Assembly: GCF_000002985.6 (NCBI RefSeq)
Contig: NC_003283.11
Span: 1,178,001 to 1,242,000 of the forward strand
DNA: 64,000 bases
Direction of reading: 5' to 3'
DNA from: Caenorhabditis elegans
Taxonomy: Eukaryota; Nematoda; Chromadorea; Rhabditida; Rhabditidae
In this document: positions 58,676 to 64,000 of the stretch, in pieces
Position numbering within the stretch: the first letter of the stretch is position 1
Layout: every line of letters starts with the position of its first letter
Notes under the pieces: model-generated
What the model saw: the letters and a program-made list of their open reading frames with translations, nothing else
Told to the model about the DNA's origin: nothing
The model's database searches: none
Position numbers and translations under genes: made by a program

Positions 58676-58975
58676 CAGCCTAAGCCTAAGCCCAAGCCTA
58701 GGGCTAGGCCTAAACCTAAGCCTAAGTCTAAGCCTAAGCCTAAGTCTAAGCCTAAGCCTAAGCCTAAGCCTAAAAGCCTAAGCCTAAAACTAAGCATAAG
58801 CCTAAGCCTTAGATTAAGCCTACACCAAAGCCTATGCTCACGCTCGCCACTGACGCCAAGCTTAAGCCTGAGCCTACACCTAAGCCTAAGCCTAAGCCTA
58901 AGCCTAAAACTAAGCCTAAGCCTAAGCCTTAGATTAAGCCTAAGCTTAGGTCTAAGCCTAAGCCTAAGCACAATA
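58676..58975. repeat. Interstitial telomere-like array, upstream of madd-2
   Basis: About 48 degenerate aagcct hexamers interrupted at about 58834-58860 by ctcacgctcgccactgacgc, the same insert as in 47372-47575. Its left flank shares ctgaattcttgaattttcta with the array at 46483. Confidence 0.9.
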
Positions 58976-59611
58976 TTGAAAGGACTTTTCCCATAGAATT
59001 TTAGCACCCAGTTAGACCACCTCTAAGTGTTGCAAAACTTTAAATTTTTGACCTTGCAGCTAGTTTATCTTCTCAAAAAGTTCTGCCAAATTTTTTCCCA
59101 CAAAATCTCTGCCGAACACAAAAAGAGTAGAAGTCTCTCAGAGCACTGCTGCTGTTTAATAATTTTCTCGTTCTCGTGGTCGCAAAATGATGATGATGAT
59201 GATCGGGGGGCCCTCCAACGAGCTCATTATTATTTTTGCGAAAAGATTTCAAAGAAAAACTTTTGGATTTTATCCGAGTTCTCTTCTCTATATAAAGTAG
59301 CTCGGGAAAGTCTAAGGCGCCTGTCACTGGCTTAACCCGCACCGAGAGTTGGAAGGAGGGTATAAATAAATAAACATATTCACAGAAAGGTATCAAGTTG
59401 GTGTGTCTTGGGTAGAGAGAGAGGAGATATTCACAAACCTTTATACGGAAACAATGAATAAGCTTGGAAGGGGGAAAGGTGGAAAGTCCTTCGGGAAGTA
59501 TGATTAGTGAAAGTTCGATATGCATTTTGGACACTATTCTCAAGGTTTTTGGTGAAAAAAACATAGAGGTTAGAGGATATGTTATTATAGTTTTTCAAGC
59601 TATAGCTTAAA

Positions 59612-59945
59612 GGTGGAGTAGCGCCGGTGGGTAAATTGTTAAAAACCACTTCTTCGGTCCCAAATGATCGAATATCATAATAAAAATTCAAAAATGTTTT
59701 TTGAAATTTTTTAATTTACAGTCAAACATTTACAGTAGAACTATTTGCAACTCATAATTTTGGAAGTCGACCAAAAAACAAAATTTTTTCCTACATTTTT
59801 AATACTTTAATGTTGTTTTAATTATTTGAATCGAAACCTTATAGGGGTTGAAACATGCGACAATGCTTTGGATTTCCTCTAAAGCTCATGAAAATTATGA
59901 AAAATCTAAAATTTTTTGGAGTGTTTTATTATGATATTCGGTGGT
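59612..59945. repeat. Half of the gtagcgcc foldback family
   Basis: aaaggtggagtagcgccggt, aaccacttcttcggtccc and atgatattcggtgg match 44993-45437, but the far end is missing. Bases 58980-59610 and 59950-60640 show no gene. Confidence 0.6.
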
Positions 59946-60653
59946 TGTTTTAATTACCGTATATCTTCTATTAATATGGCCTCCCTATTAGACTTGCACT
60001 CCAAAAATTTCAAATGAAAATTTGGCGATAAATTGTTTTAATGCTTTTTTTTTGGAAAAATTGAAATTCGATTTTACCGCCAAATTTTTTGCTTGAAAAA
60101 TTGAAGTTCGCTTCATTTTTTAAACTAGAATTTGAATTACAACATTTTTTTTGAATTTTATAGAATTTAAATTTGCATTTGATTAAAATAAACTTTAATC
60201 TTACCATCAAATTTTAAAAAAAACGCAATTTGAATTTTCAGTAAATTTTTTTTTGTGAATTTTAAATATAATTTTGATTTAAATTTTTTCTTTAACTTGC
60301 AATTGTGAACCAAAAAATAAATAAAATTTAGATTTTGCCGCCAAATCATTTTTTGAAAAAAAAAGAGAACTTGAATTTCCGGCCAAATTTGATAACGTTT
60401 TGGAGGAAAAAAGTCTCCACTGTTAAGCAAAAAAAGAAAATTTGCGTGCTACAAGACACTCCGCCCGTCACCGTAAAATAGCAAAACTCTAAGCAACCGC
60501 ACGGAAAAGAAGACGGCAGACGGCTCTAATTACAAGGTGTCCATACTAATATGGTAAGTATGTCGGCGAATGGTGAGGTGGCAAAATAACAAGATTAGGG
60601 TATGGGTCAGTAGAGTAGGGAAGGGCAAATTATAGTACTTGAAAGAGCACAGT

Positions 60654-60670
60654 GGGGGGGGGGGGGGGGG
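60654..60670 (+). repeat. G17 homopolymer
   Basis: Seventeen consecutive G residues in intergenic sequence. Confidence 0.9.
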
Positions 60671-60834
60671 AATAACAGAATGCAGATTCGGGAAAAAAGT
60701 GACCAGATAGCTAAGTTAACGTAAAAATTTAGAAAATAGAGAGGTTGGCAAGATCGTACTTTCAACTAATGTTGCCTTTCATCAAGGCACAACTGTTATT
60801 GTAGGCAGTAGGCAAATTTTTATCGACAAATTCA

Positions 60835-61170
60835 GCAAATCGGAAAATTGCCGGTTTGCCAATTTACCGGAAATTTTCATTTTCGGCAAAGTGCCGATTT
60901 TTTGTTTGGGGATTTTTTATAAGACGGAAACACTTGAAACTGTGCTTTTTTGAAATTTTTTTCCCGTTTTCTCTAGATGCGGCAAAATTTTTACCAATTG
61001 AAATTGAAATTCTAAAAATTTTTAAAAATGTGCAAAACCACAATTCGTCCAAAATTTTCGGCAATATTCCGTTTTCCGGCAGATTAGACAAATCGGCAAT
61101 TTACCGGTTTGCCGATTTGCCGGAAATTTTCAATTCCGGCAATATGCCGATTTGCCGATTTGCCTTTTAA
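60835..61170. repeat. GCCGG minisatellite, short
   Basis: A few units (aaattgccggtttgcc, ttgccggaaattttcaattc) at each end of a unique 150-bp stretch. Confidence 0.65.
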
Positions 61171-61879
61171 TGGTTTTTTTTCACAAATTTCCATTTGTTT
61201 TTTTCATCCCAGCCCTAATTCTCACTCTATCTCTACAATAATTCTACAACAAATTAGATTATGTACCATATTAAGAGTTTAGTCTTCACTAGACAAGGAA
61301 TCCGGCAAACGCAACAGTACGAGTATTTTTCACACCTTTGTGTGTTCATATCTAAATTCTTTCGCATGTTCCACCGCTCTTATCGCTTTAATTCCGAATG
61401 TTTCTCATTGCCTACCACCAGATGAAGATCTAATTCACCGATACCCTCGGCCAAAAAAAAACTCGGCCTCCGGAGAGAGTCTAAAATAACCGGAGACGCA
61501 GTAAATTGTGGGAAAATTGATGAGGCTTGGGCGTGAGAATGGGGCGATAGAGAGGGGTCTAGTGAATGGATAGGAACCCCTTTTCACCATCATCACATAT
61601 ACACAAATCAACCCAAACAAAGTGGACGAAATTGGATGGCGAATCACTTTTTCGGAGAAAGGGCCTCCGTGACAGGACGGAGCGCGGAAAATGACGATAA
61701 AAATGGCCATCCGCGTGTTTTATTGGTTTCGATTTGTGTGTATATATGTAAGAAAGTTTTGACACCTTTCTTTGTTGATTTTTCGGAGGTTTTTTTTTCG
61801 ATCAGTCGAGAGTACTGACGGATTCCCGGGAAGTTGATAAACGTAATATAAAAACGAAATAATTTTTATTATTCGGCAA

Positions 61880-62330
61880 TTTTTTTGTCGACAAATTCGG
61901 AAAATCGATTTGCCGACTTGCCGGAAATTTTCAATTCCGGCAAATTGCCTAATTGCCAGAAATTTTCAATTTCGGCAAATTGCCAAATTGCCAGAAATTT
62001 TCAATTCCGGAAAATTACCAAATTGCCAGAAATTTTCAATTCCGGCAAATTGCCAAATTGCCAGAAATTTTCAATTCCGGCAATTTGCCGAATTGTTGGA
62101 AATTTTCAATTCCGGCAAAATGCCAAATTGCCGGAAATTTTCAATTCCGGCAAGTTGCCGAATTGTCGGAAATTTTCATTTTCGACAGATTGCCGCATCG
62201 GCCTGAATTTTTCAATTCCGGCAAATTGGCGATTTGCCGGAAATGTTCATTTTCGGCCAATTGCCGGTTTGCCGATTTACCGGAAATTTTCATTTTCGGG
62301 CAAGTGCTGATTTGCCGTCTGCCGGAAACT
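61880..62330. repeat. GCCGGAAATTTTC minisatellite
   Basis: About eleven units of roughly 38 bp (attgccagaaattttcaatt, ccggcaaattgccaa). Beyond it, 62330-64000 contains no repeat or exon that I can recognise. Confidence 0.85.
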
Positions 62331-64000
62331 TTCCTTTTTTTCCCGTTTTTTTCTACATATTTTCATAGAATTAGCTTACTTTTCAAAATAAATGAAGGAA
62401 CATTTACTCAAAAACTACATGAAAATTAGGTACATGAAAATTATTGTATTGCTAAAGCTTTTCCACTGCAATAATGTATCGAGTTATAGATAATTGAAGA
62501 TTTGATTTTGAAAACCGACCCGTCAGATGTCTGCCGGTGTAAATTTTTGAGACCGGGGTTCATGGGAAATTTGCGTCAAAAAATAATTAGCTAACCTCTT
62601 ACTATTAGTCTTCTAATTATGATTATTTCATTAAACGCGAGCTTCACAAAAACAGTACTTTTTTTAAATTCAGTACTCAATTTTAGTAGCGTACTATTAG
62701 ATCCCAATTTCTTATGGTTTTAAGTTAAAAATAAAAGTTATGGAATACCATAAAAAAAATAGGCGCACGCTCACTCTAAAATATCAGAAAATTGTATCTT
62801 GTTCCAAAATTAAACACATCTTGCTCGAACACCAAAACGCGACGAGTATTCATGTCTGAACCGGATGTAAATGGAATAGGGGTGTCCTAGAGAGTTAATG
62901 ATAGGGTGCAGTGGCCCCTAATAGATTCAGCAACACGCCACATATGAGTGTTAGTCTTGGCACTAGACACCTTTTCGATATTAAAAATCACCAAAATTAC
63001 CAATAAATCTAGTAGAAATTGGCAAGCGGTTCACACCTAAACTTTGAAACAGAAACTACATGGTGACAATTATAACACATATGTATTATTATTAGTGTCA
63101 TGTTCTGTGTCTCCTAGGCCGCTACAAAAGCGCCAAAAAAAAGAACAAAACGGATTAGTTTTGTCTGTGTGAATGGTTGAAAGCATCAGCCGAGTGAAAA
63201 GATATATTATTGTACAACACCAAACTTGTTCTGATCCAAACTGATTTATGAGATCTCCGTGTTTATTTATATGTGTGATAATGATAATTGTTACGATTTT
63301 TGGAGGTGTTAATCTTATAAGTAGTCTTCACTGATTTGGCTTACGCCTACCTATGCCTTCTTGCTCTGAAAAAAAATCACTCGCTTTCTACATTTTCTAG
63401 TTACACCTGTCTAGAAAATTTTGCAAGTTTTCTAAAATGAACACTTTTGCATTTTTAAACGTACAGAAAACATACGAAAATATACAATTTTTAAGCTTTC
63501 GGCTCAAGAGCTCACAACTCATCAAGCAATCTGCTCTCACCTGAACGAGAGAACACTAATGGAAACTGCCACGACTTACGGATTTATGGGTTCCGGTGAG
63601 AGCCAGTCACTAGAGGGAACTCGGCTCTGCGAGACCACATAATTATCTACTCTCCGGGACCACGAATTTCTTGTGGAACATGTCACGAACAGAGGATACC
63701 TGCCTATTTAACTTTAATAGTAAGAAAAAATTTGAGTTTTACTCCTAAGATTGTAAAAGTTATTAACTAATTAAGAAAACATTTCGTAGTTTTCTTATTT
63801 TAATTAAATCTTTGACTTGGTGTTTCCAACAATTCCAAGGGCACATAAACTTTTTCTCAACCTTCAAGGATTCTCATAACATGTAGGTACGAGACTGCCT
63901 ACATGCCTACTTGCCTCTTTGGTAAGCTTGTTGAAAATTCTTTGATAAAAACAAAACAATAACTTAATAGTTTTTTGAGAAAAAAAAGTTATCCGAACCG

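Overview
This is nuclear DNA from a Caenorhabditis nematode, most likely C. elegans. Genes have many small exons with tttcag acceptors and introns often near 50 nt. Several first exons start just after a tttcag that looks like an SL trans-splice site. Degenerate arrays of TTAGGC, the nematode telomere hexamer, lie inside the window. The unusually dense palindromic, tandem and AT-rich repeats suggest a chromosome arm rather than a gene-dense centre. Nothing is bacterial or viral.

Layout: (1) 1-3533, two tandem class 3 lipase genes (+), the first cut by the window edge. (2) 3495-8461, a segmental duplication whose two copies flank a GH19 chitinase-like gene (-, 6541-4806) with an apparent frameshift; one copy carries a stray C-terminal fragment of the next gene. 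(3) 8325-18093 (-), an eight-exon RMC1/Mic1 homologue with introns swollen by repeats. It is divergent, 224 bp apart, from (4) a GET1/WRB homologue at 18318-18999 (+). (5) 19000-29300, a repeat district: hairpins, a GC-rich tandem repeat, TA-flanked MITEs, a 185-bp satellite (14 copies), a broken LINE and a YEATS-like gene fragment. (6) 29309-41789 (+), an eleven-exon nuclear protein of about 881 aa with a TTF-I/Reb1-like motif; one intron holds a 293-bp higher-order repeat. (7) 42558-41936 (-), a tiny single-pass membrane protein. (8) 57434-46046 (-), a complete 12-exon TRIM9/67-type gene, the worm madd-2/trim-9, whose introns and flanks hold telomere-like arrays and a Helitron-like end with heat shock elements. 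(9) 57446-64000 has no recognisable gene.

Functions are largely unrelated housekeeping, secreted and neuronal roles: tail-anchored protein insertion (GET1), endolysosomal Rab7 activation (RMC1), axon guidance (MADD-2), extracellular lipid or chitin hydrolysis. The most unusual content is in the repeats: the HSE array in a madd-2 intron, telomere-like clusters that share non-telomeric sequence, reciprocal gene fragments between the GET1 and TTF-I-like loci, and an intron-filling satellite open to translation in several frames. Exon coordinates were derived by hand from splice consensus and reading phase; all family assignments are from motif recognition, not searches.
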